Assembly: GCF_008638365.1 (NCBI RefSeq)
Contig: NZ_VWVU01000029.1
Location: 27,360-91,359 of the forward strand
DNA length: 64,000 nucleotides
Reading direction: 5' to 3'
Source of the DNA: Nocardiopsis quinghaiensis
GTDB taxonomy: Bacteria; Actinomycetota; Actinomycetes; Streptosporangiales; Streptosporangiaceae
The stretch's first letter is position 1. The number at the start of each line of letters is the position of its first letter. The notes below the pieces were generated by a model. It saw only the letters and a list, made by a program, of their open reading frames with translations, did no database searches and was not told the origin of the DNA. This document shows positions 1 to 8,587 of the stretch, piece after piece. Both the position numbers and the translations under genes were made by a program.

Positions 1-689
1 TCGTCGTCGGCGTTGACCCCCTCGCGCATGACGTCGATCTCGGCGTAGACGGAGGCGACCGGGCCGAACAGGTTGATCGCCTGGTCGATCAGGTGCGGCC
101 CCAGGTCGTAGAGCAGCCCGGCCCCGGCCTCGACCCCGCCCTTCTCGCGCCAGGTCCCCTTGGCCTGCGGGCGCCAGCGCTCGAAGCGCGACTCGAAGCG
201 GTGCACCCGTCCCAGGGAGCCCTCCTCGATCAGCTTCCACAGGGTGAGGAAGTCGGCGTCCCACCGTCGGTTCTGGTACACGGTGAGCACCCGGTCCAGC
301 TTGCCCGCCAGGTCGGTGAGCTCCCGCGCCTGCACGGCGTTCAGAGCGAACGGCTTGTCCACCACCACCGCCATGCCCGCCTCCATGGCGGCCTGGGCCA
401 GCGGAGCGTGGGTGTCGTTGGGCGTGGTGACGACCGCGACCTCGTAGCGGTCGGCGTCCGCCCACAGCTCGGCGACGTTGGGGTACACGGTGACACCGGG
501 GTAGCGCTCCTCGGCGGCCCGGCGGCGCTCAGGGTTGCCCGTGACCACCGCGGACAGGCGCAGTCCCGGCACCGCGTCGATCAGTGGCGCGTGGAAGACC
601 TCGCCTCCCTTGCCATAGCCGATGAGTGCCACGTGCAGCTCGGGTCCGCCGTTCTCGGGTGTGCTCGGTGCGTCGGATGCGTCAGCCAT
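1..689 (-). CDS. Gfo/Idh/MocA family oxidoreductase (C-terminus cut by window edge)
   Basis: NAD(P)-dependent oxidoreductase of the Gfo/Idh/MocA family, which usually oxidises or reduces sugars and inositols. The complement strand from ATG at 689 encodes a protein starting MADASDAPSTPENG. A Rossmann entry follows (VALIGYGKGG, about residues 19-28), then VVVDKPFALN, which corresponds to the family E/D-K-P motif that contacts NAD and substrate, and a DLGPHLIDQAI segment typical of the substrate-binding half. About 229 of the usual 330-370 residues are visible; the rest lies beyond position 1. It is divergent from the sugar ABC importer that follows, so a role in sugar metabolism is reasonable, but the substrate cannot be read from the sequence. 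Confidence 0.85.
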   Translation of the reverse strand, partial: MADASDAPSTPENGGPELHVALIGYGKGGEVFHAPLIDAVPGLRLSAVVTGNPERRRAAEERYPGVTVYPNVAELWADADRYEVAVVTTPNDTHAPLAQAAMEAGMAVVVDKPFALNAVQARELTDLAGKLDRVLTVYQNRRWDADFLTLWKLIEEGSLGRVHRFESRFERWRPQAKGTWREKGGVEAGAGLLYDLGPHLIDQAINLFGPVASVYAEIDVMREGVNADD

Positions 690-790
690 GCCACCAATCT
701 AGAGGCACCGGCCCCGGGGACCGGTAACGCTCGTCCCAGCTGGCGGGACACGGGAGGGCCCCGGTATCGGTGCGCAGCGCGCCCGTCCGC

Positions 791-851
791 GGTGGTCTCG
801 CCCGTACTGGCGCTGTCGGCGGTCGAGAGTGCCGGTACGGGCGGGACCATC
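791..851. repeat. Intergenic hairpin repeat, copy 1 (24-bp stem, 13-nt loop)
   Basis: Positions 791-814 pair with 828-851 around the loop GTCGGCGGTCGAG (815-827). All 24 pairs form if read as plus-strand RNA, four of them G-U wobbles (792/850, 798/844, 808/834, 812/830). The flank CCGGTGA follows at 851-857. A second copy with the same loop, stem length and 3' flank but different arm sequence lies at 45961-46021. It sits between divergent genes and is not followed by a T-tract, so it does not look like a simple terminator. Confidence 0.8.
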
Positions 852-1014
852 CGGTGAGGGAACCTCGCACGTCACACCCGCGATGCTCCCGGACAGCGCG
901 CCGGGCGGGCGGCGAGCCCGTGCCGGTCCGGGGCGCCGAGGCCCGGACCGGCACCTTTCCTTCCTGAGAAAGTTCTTCGCCACGCTGAGCAGGTCGTTTT
1001 GCCATCGTTACGAA

Positions 1015-1030
1015 AGCTATTGCAATAGCT
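1015..1030. promoter_or_regulatory. Perfect 16-bp palindrome, candidate operator of the sugar ABC operon
   Basis: AGCTATTGCAATAGCT is a perfect inverted repeat in an AT-richer stretch 117 bp upstream of the lipoprotein start. A TTGCCA hexamer at 999-1004 could be the -35 box, which would put the palindrome over the -10 region. Its length, symmetry and central TTGCAA resemble LacI-family operators that control sugar importers in actinobacteria. The cognate regulator is not in the window. Confidence 0.6.
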
Positions 1031-1146
1031 GTAGACATTTTCACCTGGAGCGGATTCCATCGTGTTCCGCATGCCCTGGGTCACACCGACCCGACGGCGG
1101 CACCTCCTGGTGCCCGTCGACCATCCGGACACGAGGGAGAAGCCCC

Positions 1147-2508
1147 ATGCTGCGACCAGAACGCAAAGTGCGTCACCGACACCTGGCGGTGGCGGCGACC
1201 GCCGGAAGCGTCCTCCTCACGATCTCGGGCTGCGGCTTCCTCAGCGGGGAGGGAGGCGGAAGCGGCACCCCCGACGCCTCCGACGTCGACTGCGCCCCCT
1301 TCGAGCAGTGGAGCGACGTCGAGGGCACGGTCGACGTCTACTCGTCCATCCGCGACGAGGAGGCCGAGCGCATGGACCGCTCCTGGGCCGACTTCGAGGC
1401 GTGCACCGGCATCGACATCAAGCACGAGGGCAGCGGCGAGTTCGAGGCGCAGCTGCCCATCCGCCTGGAGGGCGGCAACGCTCCCGACCTGGCGCTGGTC
1501 CCGCAGCCCGGCCTGCTGGAGCGGGTCGTCGAGGACGGCCACGCCCTGCCCGTGGCCGACGGGGTCAGGGCCAACGTCGAGGAGGGCTGGGGCGAGGACT
1601 GGCGCGGCTACGCCACCTTCGACGGCGAGCTGTACGGCTCCCCCTACGGCGCCAACATGAAGTCGATGGTGTGGTACTCGCCGACCTTCTTCGCGGACAA
1701 CGGCTACGAGGTCCCCGAGACCTGGGACGACATGGTGGCCATCAGCGACGAGATCGCCGACTCCGGCACCAAGCCCTGGTGCGTCGGCTTCGAGTCCGGT
1801 GACGCCACCGGCTGGCCCGGAACGGACTGGATCGAGAACGCGCTGCTGCGCACCTCGGGCACCGACGCCTACAACGACTGGATCTCCCACGACATCCCCT
1901 TCGACGACCCGCAGGTCGCCGACGCCTTCGACCTGACCGACGGCATCGTCCGCAATTCCGACTACGTCAACGGCACCTTCGGCGACGTGGAGAGCATCGC
2001 CGTCACCTCCTTCCAGGAGGCGGGCCTGCCCCTGCTCGACGGCGGCTGCGCGATGTACATGATGGGCTCGTTCTACTCGGCGCAGTTCGAGGAGGACGTC
2101 GTGGTGGCCGAGGACGGAGACGTCTACGGCTTCGTGCTGCCCCCGCTGGAGGCCGGCGCCGAGGTCCCGGTCATGGGCGGCGGCGAGTTCGCCGTCCCCT
2201 TCGCCGACCGGCCCGAGGTGGCGGCGGTGCACGAGTACCTGTCCACCCCGGAGTACGCCGAAAGCCGCGCCTCCCAGGGCGCCTGGGTCTCGGCCAACCA
2301 GAACATGGACATCTCCGTCATCGAGGACCCCGCGTCCCAGTTCGCGGCCGAGGTCCTGCTCGCGCCCGACACCGTCTTCCACTTCGACGCCAGCGACTCG
2401 ATGCCCTCCTCCGTGGGGACCGACGTCTTCTGGACCGGCATGGTCGACTGGGTCACCGGCAGCTCCACCGACGACGTGCTGGAGACCATCGAGTCGGCCT
2501 GGCCCTAA
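1147..2508 (+). CDS. Sugar ABC transporter substrate-binding lipoprotein
   Basis: Extracellular solute receptor of an ABC importer, 453 residues, family SBP_bac_1 by overall pattern. The N-terminus has basic residues, a hydrophobic segment and a lipobox TISGC with Cys29 as the lipidated residue, followed by a Gly/Ser linker. Features typical of carbohydrate receptors include the GGNAPDLALVPQ segment and a Trp/Tyr-rich core. ATG 1147 is preceded by GAGGGAGAAG. The two downstream genes are its permeases. The order and sequence style resemble alpha-glucoside (AglE-type) importers, but the sugar is not provable from sequence. The 16-bp palindrome upstream suggests repression by a LacI-type regulator. 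Confidence 0.9.
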   Translation: MLRPERKVRHRHLAVAATAGSVLLTISGCGFLSGEGGGSGTPDASDVDCAPFEQWSDVEGTVDVYSSIRDEEAERMDRSWADFEACTGIDIKHEGSGEFEAQLPIRLEGGNAPDLALVPQPGLLERVVEDGHALPVADGVRANVEEGWGEDWRGYATFDGELYGSPYGANMKSMVWYSPTFFADNGYEVPETWDDMVAISDEIADSGTKPWCVGFESGDATGWPGTDWIENALLRTSGTDAYNDWISHDIPFDDPQVADAFDLTDGIVRNSDYVNGTFGDVESIAVTSFQEAGLPLLDGGCAMYMMGSFYSAQFEEDVVVAEDGDVYGFVLPPLEAGAEVPVMGGGEFAVPFADRPEVAAVHEYLSTPEYAESRASQGAWVSANQNMDISVIEDPASQFAAEVLLAPDTVFHFDASDSMPSSVGTDVFWTGMVDWVTGSSTDDVLETIESAWP

Positions 2509-2625
2509 GCGGGTCCCCCGACCGGATCCCTCGACGGATCCCCTGACCGGCTTCCCCCCTGACCGCACGGGGCCCGGCCCGACCGGCCGGGCCCCGTCGC
2601 CCCTGCAGACCGACAAGGGGTCTCC

Positions 2626-3603
2626 ATGGAGTATTCGTTCCTGTACGAGCTTCCCAAGATCGTGTGGATGCTCATCGGGATCGCCGCCTTCCTGGGCGTC
2701 ATCGGCCTGATGCTCGTCCTGGTCGACGTGCCGCGCACCCGGCGCGACCGCTGGCAGGCGTCCCTCTTCCTCGCACCGGCCCTGCTCCTCCTGCTCGGCG
2801 GGCTCGTCTATCCGGTGCTGCGCACGACCATGCTGTCCCTCTACGACCGCTCCGGCGACGAGTTCGTCGGACTCGCCAACTACGTCTGGATGTTCCAGCG
2901 GCCGGAGATCCTGCTGGTCCTGCGCAACACCCTGCTGTGGGTGGTGTTCGCCCCCGCCCTGGCCACCGCCATCGGGCTGCTCTACGCCGTCCTCATCGAC
3001 CGCTCCCGGTTCGAGTCGGTCGCCAAGTCGCTGGTGTTCATGCCGATGGCGATCTCGTTCGTCGGCGCCAGCATCATCTGGCGGTTCGTGTTCGCCTACC
3101 GGCCCGCCGACCAGGAACAGTACGGGCTGTTCAACCAGATCGTGGTCTGGCTGGGCGGGGAACCGCGGCTGTGGCTGCTCGAACAGCCGCTCAACACCTT
3201 CCTGCTGATCCTGGTGCTGATCTGGGTACAGGCCGGTTTCGCGATGGTCGTGCTGTCCGCGTCGATCAAGGCGATCCCGGCGGAGATGGTCGAGGCCGCC
3301 CGCATCGACGGGGCGGGCCCCTGGCAGCTGTTCACCCGGATCACCCTGCCCTCGGTGTGGCCGACGCTGCTGGTCGTGCTCATCACCATCACGGTGCAGA
3401 CCCTGAAGGTCTTCGACATCGTCCGCACCATGACCGGGGGCAACTACGGGACCAGCGTGATCGCCAACGAGATGTACAGCCAGGCCTTCCAACAGGGACA
3501 GCTCGGCCAGGGGTCCGCCCTGGCGGTGTTCCTGTTCGTCCTGGTCATCCCGCTGGTGGTCGTACAGATCCGCCGCAACCGCAAGGCAAGGGAACTGGTA
3601 TGA
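2626..3603 (+). CDS. Sugar ABC transporter permease (AglF/MalF-like)
   Basis: Inner-membrane permease subunit, 325 residues, with about seven hydrophobic segments. The EAA loop that docks the ATPase is present as EAARIDGAGPWQLFTRITLP. An extra N-terminal membrane helix (about residues 10-33) precedes the standard six-helix core, as in MalF/AglF-type subunits. ATG 2626 follows AAGGGG. The stop codon overlaps the next gene start as ATGA at 3600-3603, which implies translational coupling. No ATP-binding gene is in the cluster; in streptomycetes such importers are driven by a shared ATPase (MsiK), and the same is inferred here. Confidence 0.92.
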   Translation: MEYSFLYELPKIVWMLIGIAAFLGVIGLMLVLVDVPRTRRDRWQASLFLAPALLLLLGGLVYPVLRTTMLSLYDRSGDEFVGLANYVWMFQRPEILLVLRNTLLWVVFAPALATAIGLLYAVLIDRSRFESVAKSLVFMPMAISFVGASIIWRFVFAYRPADQEQYGLFNQIVVWLGGEPRLWLLEQPLNTFLLILVLIWVQAGFAMVVLSASIKAIPAEMVEAARIDGAGPWQLFTRITLPSVWPTLLVVLITITVQTLKVFDIVRTMTGGNYGTSVIANEMYSQAFQQGQLGQGSALAVFLFVLVIPLVVVQIRRNRKARELV

Positions 3604-4574
3604 CGACCACTCCGACGCCCCCCGTCGTCGCCGAGGCGCCCGGTAGGCCCTCCCGCAGAGCGGAAGGGAGCGCGGCCGGACGGGTGCGCCGCCGGTTGAG
3701 CGGTTCGGCGGCCGGCATCGCGGCGCTCGTGATCGCCGTGCTGTGGACGGTGCCGACCGCGGGGCTGCTCATCTCCTCGTTCCGGCCCGCCGAGGAGATC
3801 CGCACCACCGGCTGGTGGACGTTCCTGGCCTCGCCCGAGGTGACCCTGGCCAACTACCGGGACGTGCTGTTCGGCAGCGGGAGCGACGGACAGCTGATCA
3901 CCTACTTCGTCAACTCCCTCGTGATCACGCTTCCCTCCACGGTGTTCGTGCTGGGTGTGGGGGCGCTCGCGGCGTACGCGCTGGCCTGGATCGACTTCCG
4001 CGGCCGGGACTGGCTCTTCCTGGGGATCTTCGCGCTGCAGATCGTCCCGCTGCAGATGTCGCTGGTCCCGCTGCTGCGGTTCTTCTCCCAGGGGGTGTCG
4101 GTCGGTGGGGCGCAGATCCTGCCCGCGTGGGAGCTGACCGGGGCCATGGCCTTCACCAACGTGTGGGTGGCGCACACGATCTTCGGTCTGCCGCTGGGCA
4201 TCTTCCTGCTGCACAACTTCGTCTCGCAGCTGCCGAAGTCGCTGTTCGAGGCGGCCCGGGTGGACGGCGCCGGGCACGGGCGCGTCTTCACGCGGATCGT
4301 GCTGCCGCTGATCGCCCCGGCGCTGGTGTCTCTGGGGATCTTCCAGTTCCTGTGGGTGTGGAACGACCTGCTGGTGGCGCTGATCTTCACCGGGGGCGAC
4401 AGCGCCACCGCGCCGCTGACCGTCCGTCTCGCCGAGATGGCCGGAACACGCGGCGAGTCCTGGCACCGGCTCACCGCGGGGGCCTTCGTGTCGATGATCG
4501 TGCCGCTGGTCGTGTTCTTCCTGCTGCAGCGCTACTTCGTGCGCGGTCTGCTGGCGGGCAGCGTCAAGGGCTGA
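3600..4574 (+). CDS. Sugar ABC transporter permease (AglG/MalG-like)
   Basis: Second permease of the sugar importer, 324 residues, starting at the ATG that overlaps the previous stop by four bases. The N-terminus is a cytoplasmic Pro/Arg-rich tail (about 40 residues), followed by six membrane helices. The EAA loop reads EAARVDGAGHGRVFTRIVLP. It ends 13 bp before the stop of the convergent kinase gene. With 1147-2508 and 2626-3603 it makes a three-gene operon lacking its own ATPase. Confidence 0.92.
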   Translation: MTTTPTPPVVAEAPGRPSRRAEGSAAGRVRRRLSGSAAGIAALVIAVLWTVPTAGLLISSFRPAEEIRTTGWWTFLASPEVTLANYRDVLFGSGSDGQLITYFVNSLVITLPSTVFVLGVGALAAYALAWIDFRGRDWLFLGIFALQIVPLQMSLVPLLRFFSQGVSVGGAQILPAWELTGAMAFTNVWVAHTIFGLPLGIFLLHNFVSQLPKSLFEAARVDGAGHGRVFTRIVLPLIAPALVSLGIFQFLWVWNDLLVALIFTGGDSATAPLTVRLAEMAGTRGESWHRLTAGAFVSMIVPLVVFFLLQRYFVRGLLAGSVKG

Positions 4575-4587
4575 GCCCGGGAGGAGG

Positions 4588-5541
4588 TCAGCCGCCGCGC
4601 AGGGCGGTACGGGCCGCCTCCAGGGCCGTGGTCCGGTAGGCGGCGCCGAACAGGCACACGTGCACCAGCAGCGGGTGCAGCTGGTGCAGGGCGACCCGCG
4701 ACCGCCAGCCGGAGGCCAGCGGCGCCACCTCGTTGTAGGCGTCGCGGACCCGTTCCAGGTGGGGGAGGCCGAACAGGGCCAGCATGGCCAGGTCGGCCTC
4801 CCTGTGGCCGCCGTGCGCGGCCGGGTCGACCAGCACCGCGTCCTGCTCCCGCCAGAGCACGTTGCCGCTCCACAGGTCCCCGTGTACGCGTGCGGGCGGC
4901 TCGGGGTCCCCCGCCAGGTCGGCCACCGAGTCGACGACCTTCTCCACCACACGGGCGTCGGAGGGGGTGAGCGCACCCCGGTCCAGGGCCCGGCTCAGGT
5001 AGGGACGCAGACGCTGCTCGGCGTAGAAGCGCGGCCAGTCGTCGGAGGGGGTGTTGTCCATGGGCAGCGGTCCGATGTAGCCGGGCCAGTCGGCGCCGAA
5101 GCGGTCGGCGCCGGTCATGTGCATCCCGGCGAGCTGGCGTCCGAGCCGTTCGGCGGCCTGGGCGGTGGGTTCGCGCTCCTCCGACCACGGCAGGACGAGG
5201 ATGCGGTCGTCCCAGGCCAGGACGTCGATGGCGGGTGACCCGAAGGTACGGCCCAGCCACTCCAGCCCCCGCGCCTCGGCGGTGAGCACCCCGCTCGGCG
5301 GAGCGCCCCGGGGCAGGGCCTTGACGAACAGTCGGGTGCCGTCGGTGAGCTCGGCGTAGGAGATGTCCCAGTCGTGGCTGCTCCCTGCGCGGGCGGCACG
5401 GCCGACGTCGCGGCCGAGCAGGGCGGTCAGTCGCTCGGCCATGGTGCCGCTGACCGGGTCCCTGCGGCGTCTCTCCCCGGATCCGTCGCCGTCGTCCCCG
5501 CCTCCGAACGCCCGCACGATCGATCCCCTCTCCCCCGGCAC
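4588..5541 (-). CDS. Fructosamine-3-kinase family protein
   Basis: Protein-kinase-like fold of the fructosamine kinase/ketosamine kinase family, which phosphorylates glycated lysines and related ketoamines so the sugar is released. Visible features are the SSHDWDISYAELTDGTRLFVKA nucleotide-binding segment (invariant Lys in FVKA), the catalytic loop VHGDLWSGNVLW and the metal-binding DPAAHGGHREADLAM. The GTG at 5541 overlaps the stop of the phosphatase gene as TAGTG and has GAGGCGG upstream, so coupling is likely. The first 33 residues are Gly/Arg-rich, and ATG 5442 (MAERLTALLG) matches the usual family N-terminus, so it may be the true start. Confidence 0.85.
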   Translation of the reverse strand: MPGERGSIVRAFGGGDDGDGSGERRRRDPVSGTMAERLTALLGRDVGRAARAGSSHDWDISYAELTDGTRLFVKALPRGAPPSGVLTAEARGLEWLGRTFGSPAIDVLAWDDRILVLPWSEEREPTAQAAERLGRQLAGMHMTGADRFGADWPGYIGPLPMDNTPSDDWPRFYAEQRLRPYLSRALDRGALTPSDARVVEKVVDSVADLAGDPEPPARVHGDLWSGNVLWREQDAVLVDPAAHGGHREADLAMLALFGLPHLERVRDAYNEVAPLASGWRSRVALHQLHPLLVHVCLFGAAYRTTALEAARTALRGG

Positions 5542-6068
5542 TACCGCCTCAACCGGACGACGAGCTCGCTGGTGAGCCCCTTGGCTGCGGCCTCCACCAT
5601 GTTCAGGACGGCGGTGAACCCGTCGTCGCCGCCGTAGTAGGGGTCGGGGACCTCCGGGTTGGGGCCGCCGCCGGGCGCGAAGGAGCGGAAGAGGCGCAGA
5701 CGCGACATGTCGAACCCGTACTCGTCGCCGTGCTCGTCGACGGCGCGCCGCACCTCGTCGACGTTGTCCAGGTCCATGGCCAGGACGAGGTCGCGGGTGG
5801 CGAGGTCCGCGGGGTCGAACTGGCGGGCGGTGTGGTCGGTCAGGTATCCGTGCACGCGCAGGGTGGAGGCCGCGCGCGGGTCCATGCCGCCGCCCACGTG
5901 CCAGTCACCCGTGCCGGAGCTGTCCACTTCCACGAGTTCGCTCAGCCCGGCCCGTTCGAGGTCGGCGGTGAGGATCTTCGCGGCCATGGGAGACCGGCAG
6001 ATGTTGCCCAGGCACACCACACTGATGCGGTAGGGACCAGCGGGATCACGCGGTTCCGGCAAGCTCAT
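5541..6068 (-). CDS. Low-molecular-weight protein-tyrosine phosphatase
   Basis: Cytoplasmic phosphotyrosine phosphatase, 175 residues. The P-loop CLGNICRSP (Cys19 nucleophile, Arg25) is complete, and the general acid Asp is in DPYYGG near the C-terminus, so the enzyme should be active. Homologues in actinomycetes act on tyrosine kinases, polyketide regulators or arginine phosphate; the target here is unknown. The ATG at 6068 gives MSLPEPRDPAGPYRIS just before the P-loop. Its stop is fused with the GTG start of the fructosamine-kinase-like gene, so the two are probably co-expressed. An older cluster logic (phosphatase plus ketosamine kinase in one repair unit) is possible but not proven. Confidence 0.92.
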   Translation of the reverse strand: MSLPEPRDPAGPYRISVVCLGNICRSPMAAKILTADLERAGLSELVEVDSSGTGDWHVGGGMDPRAASTLRVHGYLTDHTARQFDPADLATRDLVLAMDLDNVDEVRRAVDEHGDEYGFDMSRLRLFRSFAPGGGPNPEVPDPYYGGDDGFTAVLNMVEAAAKGLTSELVVRLRR

Positions 6069-6168
6069 GCCTCTCACCGTAACGAAAAACCGACGCGCCC
6101 ACGCGGTCCCGCCCCCCGCGCGTTCGCACGACCCGCCAGGACGGGGATCCCGTACGGTGAACGCCTGT

Positions 6169-6603
6169 TCAGCTCTTGGGAAGGCGGACCACACTGACGA
6201 AGAAGTCGTCGATCTGCCGGACCACCCGTATGAACTGCTCGAAGTCCACCGGTTTGGGCACGTAGGCGTTGGCGTGCAGGCGGTAGCTGCGCAGCACGTC
6301 CTCCTCCGCCTCGGAGGTGGTGAGCACCACGACGGGGATGTGCGCGAGGTCGTCGTCGTTCTTGACCTCCTCCAGCACCTCACGACCGTCCTTACGGGGC
6401 AGGTTGAGGTCGAGCAGGATCAGATGGGGCCGGGGGACGTCGGCGAACTCTCCCTCGCGACGTAGGAAACGGAGCGCCTCGACGCCGTCGGAGACCACGT
6501 GCAGGCGGTTGCCCAACTTGTGTTCCTCGAACGCCTCCTTGGTCATCAGGACGTCACCGGGATCGTCCTCGACCAGCAGCACCTCGATGGGATGCACCAA
6601 CAT
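6169..6603 (-). CDS. Single-domain response regulator (Rcp1-like)
   Basis: Stand-alone receiver domain, 144 residues. Acidic pocket residues are E12-D13-D14, the phosphoacceptor is Asp65 in LILLDLNLPRKDG, the conserved Thr lies in VVLTTS and the Lys in VPKPV. The long alpha-4 region and DGVEALRFLRREG resemble Rcp1, the receiver partnered with phytochrome-type kinases. ATG 6603 has GAGCGAGG five bases upstream; a TTG four codons earlier is less likely. It follows the histidine kinase by 29 bp on the same strand, so it is the probable phosphotransfer target. It has no output domain and likely signals by protein contact. Confidence 0.9.
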   Translation of the reverse strand: MLVHPIEVLLVEDDPGDVLMTKEAFEEHKLGNRLHVVSDGVEALRFLRREGEFADVPRPHLILLDLNLPRKDGREVLEEVKNDDDLAHIPVVVLTTSEAEEDVLRSYRLHANAYVPKPVDFEQFIRVVRQIDDFFVSVVRLPKS

Positions 6604-6632
6604 GACCTCGCTCAAGCTTCCAGACCCCTGCC

Positions 6633-8564
6633 TCAGGGCCCCGCCCCGTGGTCGGGGGGAACCGTACCGCCGCTGGTACCGGGTGGAGCGGACCGGGCGC
6701 CGTCGGACCCGTCGTCCGGCTCGGCGCCGTCGTCCTCCTCCGGGGAACCCGTACCCGCGGACTGTCGTGCGGCCGTCGGATCCGAGTCCCCGGGGGTGGT
6801 GGGCTCGGCATCCTCGGTGCCCTCGACTCCGTTATCGCTGGGAGCGGTTCCAGCGGTTCCCTCCTCGGAAACCGCATTCCCCTCCTCCCCGGAGCCGACG
6901 GGCAAGGACCAGCATATGCGGGTTCCGGTCTGGCCGGAGTTCTCTTCCTCTGAGGTTTCGGGCACCTCGGAGCCGCGCGGGTCGGTGTCCAGCCAGATCC
7001 GCCCCCCGTGGAACTCCACGATCTTCTTGCACATCGCCAGGCCGATGCCCGTTCCCGTGTACTTGTCCCTGGTGTGCAACCGCTGGAAGATCACGAAGAT
7101 GCGCTCGGCGTACTGCGGTTCGATCCCGATCCCGTTGTCCGCGCAGCAGAACACCCACTCGTCCTCGCGCCGCTCGGCGCTGATGTGGACACGGGGGGTC
7201 TCCTCGCCGCGGAACTTCACGGCGTTGCCCACCAGGTTGAAGAACACCTGGGTGAGCAGGGTGCGGTCGCCCTGCACGGTCGGCAACGGGTCCCGGGTGA
7301 CCTCCGCGTCCACCTCCTCCAGCCGGGTGGACAGGCTGCTCAGCGCGTCGTCCAGGGCGCCGTCCAGGGGCACCGGGGCGAAGTTCCTGGTCCGGCCGAC
7401 CCGGGAGAAGGCCAGCAGGTCGTTGATGAGGGTCTGCATACGCTTGGCGCCCTCGACCGCGAAGTCGATGTAGGAGTCGGCGCGCTCGTCCAGCTGACCG
7501 TGGTAGCGGCGCTGGAGGAGCTGGCAGAAGCTCGCCACCTTGCGCAGCGGCTCCTGGAGGTCGTGGGAGGCGACGTAGGCGAACTGCTCCAGCTCCAGGT
7601 TGGAGCGGCGCAGCTCCTCGGTCTGGCTCTCCAGGAGGGTGGACTGCTCCTGGAGCTTGCGCCGGGCGGAGCCGACCTCCTCCAGGTCGTGCACGATGCG
7701 CTCGCGCATGGCGTCCACGTCCCGGCCGAGCCGGACGATCTCCGGCGGACCGTTCAGGGAGATCCTGTGCGCGTAGTAGCCCTCCGACACCTGGCGCATG
7801 TGACCCGCCAGTTCGTCCAGGGGGCGCAGCACCCACTGCTGGAGCATCACCCACAGGAACACCGACAGGAACACCACGACCAGGCCGACCAGGACCAGCA
7901 GGGCGACGACCTGCTGGGTGGCCAGGGCCAGACCGTCGCGGGCCTCGTTGATCTCGGCCCTCAGCTGCTGGGCGGTGGTGTCGCTGACCCGGGTGAGCTC
8001 CAGGAACAGGATCCGGCCGCGCCGCAGGTCCTCCTGGGAGATCTCCTGGCCGTTGCTGACCTGCTCCAGGGCGGGCTCGGCGAACTCCTCGGTCCACACC
8101 CGGCCCGCGGTGAGCATGTCGTCGACGTTGGTGGCCACCTCGGGGTTGTCCTCGGCCAGCTGGATCAGGGAGGCCCTGTGCTCCGCCAGGGTCAGCTGGC
8201 TCTCGACGTAGGGCTGGAGGAACTCCCGGTCCTCGGTGAGGATGTAGCCGCGCAGGGCGTGGTCCTGGGTGAGGTAGGCCCCGCTGGTCTGCTCGACGGC
8301 GCTCACGGCGGGAGTCAGGGAGTCGACCTGCAGGCTGAGGGACTCGCGGGCCTCCAACGCGGCCAGGGTGATGACCGACACCGCCACGACCAGGACGATG
8401 GCGACCACGGTCAGCAGGCTGGTGACGCGCCGCCGCAGGCTCCACGACTCGCGGGGAGGGCGTCCGCGCTCGCGGCCCGTGCCGTTGACGAAGTGCGTGC
8501 CGCCGGTGGAAGCGCCACCGCGCACGCCGGTGCCCGGGGCCGACCCGGATCCCTCGGTCTCCAT
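6633..8564 (-). CDS. CHASE3/HAMP sensor histidine kinase (phytochrome-kinase-like)
   Basis: Membrane sensor kinase, 643 residues. Order: cytoplasmic tail, TM1 (about 48-70), extracellular CHASE3-type helical domain (71-215), TM2 (about 216-240), HAMP, coiled coil, HisKA with the phospho-acceptor in FAYVASHDLQEPLRK (His near 333), HATPase with FFNLVGNAVKFRG and DNGIGIEP, and a 90-residue acidic Ser/Thr/Pro tail. The kinase core resembles that of bacteriophytochromes but the photosensor is replaced by CHASE3. ATG 8564 follows GGAGAGGGG. It lies 23 bp after the RsbU-type gene and 29 bp before the receiver, so the three form an operon. The signal sensed is unknown. Confidence 0.92.
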   Translation of the reverse strand: METEGSGSAPGTGVRGGASTGGTHFVNGTGRERGRPPRESWSLRRRVTSLLTVVAIVLVVAVSVITLAALEARESLSLQVDSLTPAVSAVEQTSGAYLTQDHALRGYILTEDREFLQPYVESQLTLAEHRASLIQLAEDNPEVATNVDDMLTAGRVWTEEFAEPALEQVSNGQEISQEDLRRGRILFLELTRVSDTTAQQLRAEINEARDGLALATQQVVALLVLVGLVVVFLSVFLWVMLQQWVLRPLDELAGHMRQVSEGYYAHRISLNGPPEIVRLGRDVDAMRERIVHDLEEVGSARRKLQEQSTLLESQTEELRRSNLELEQFAYVASHDLQEPLRKVASFCQLLQRRYHGQLDERADSYIDFAVEGAKRMQTLINDLLAFSRVGRTRNFAPVPLDGALDDALSSLSTRLEEVDAEVTRDPLPTVQGDRTLLTQVFFNLVGNAVKFRGEETPRVHISAERREDEWVFCCADNGIGIEPQYAERIFVIFQRLHTRDKYTGTGIGLAMCKKIVEFHGGRIWLDTDPRGSEVPETSEEENSGQTGTRICWSLPVGSGEEGNAVSEEGTAGTAPSDNGVEGTEDAEPTTPGDSDPTAARQSAGTGSPEEDDGAEPDDGSDGARSAPPGTSGGTVPPDHGAGP

Positions 8565-8587
8565 GGCCGTCCCCTCTCCGAGCTCTC

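Noticed and set aside
1081..3492. 803-codon open frame on the minus strand across the sugar ABC genes
   Set aside because: It is antisense to well-supported genes; a high-GC genome with G/C third positions yields long stop-free antisense frames. The protein has no motifs and an odd His/Gly/Asp composition.
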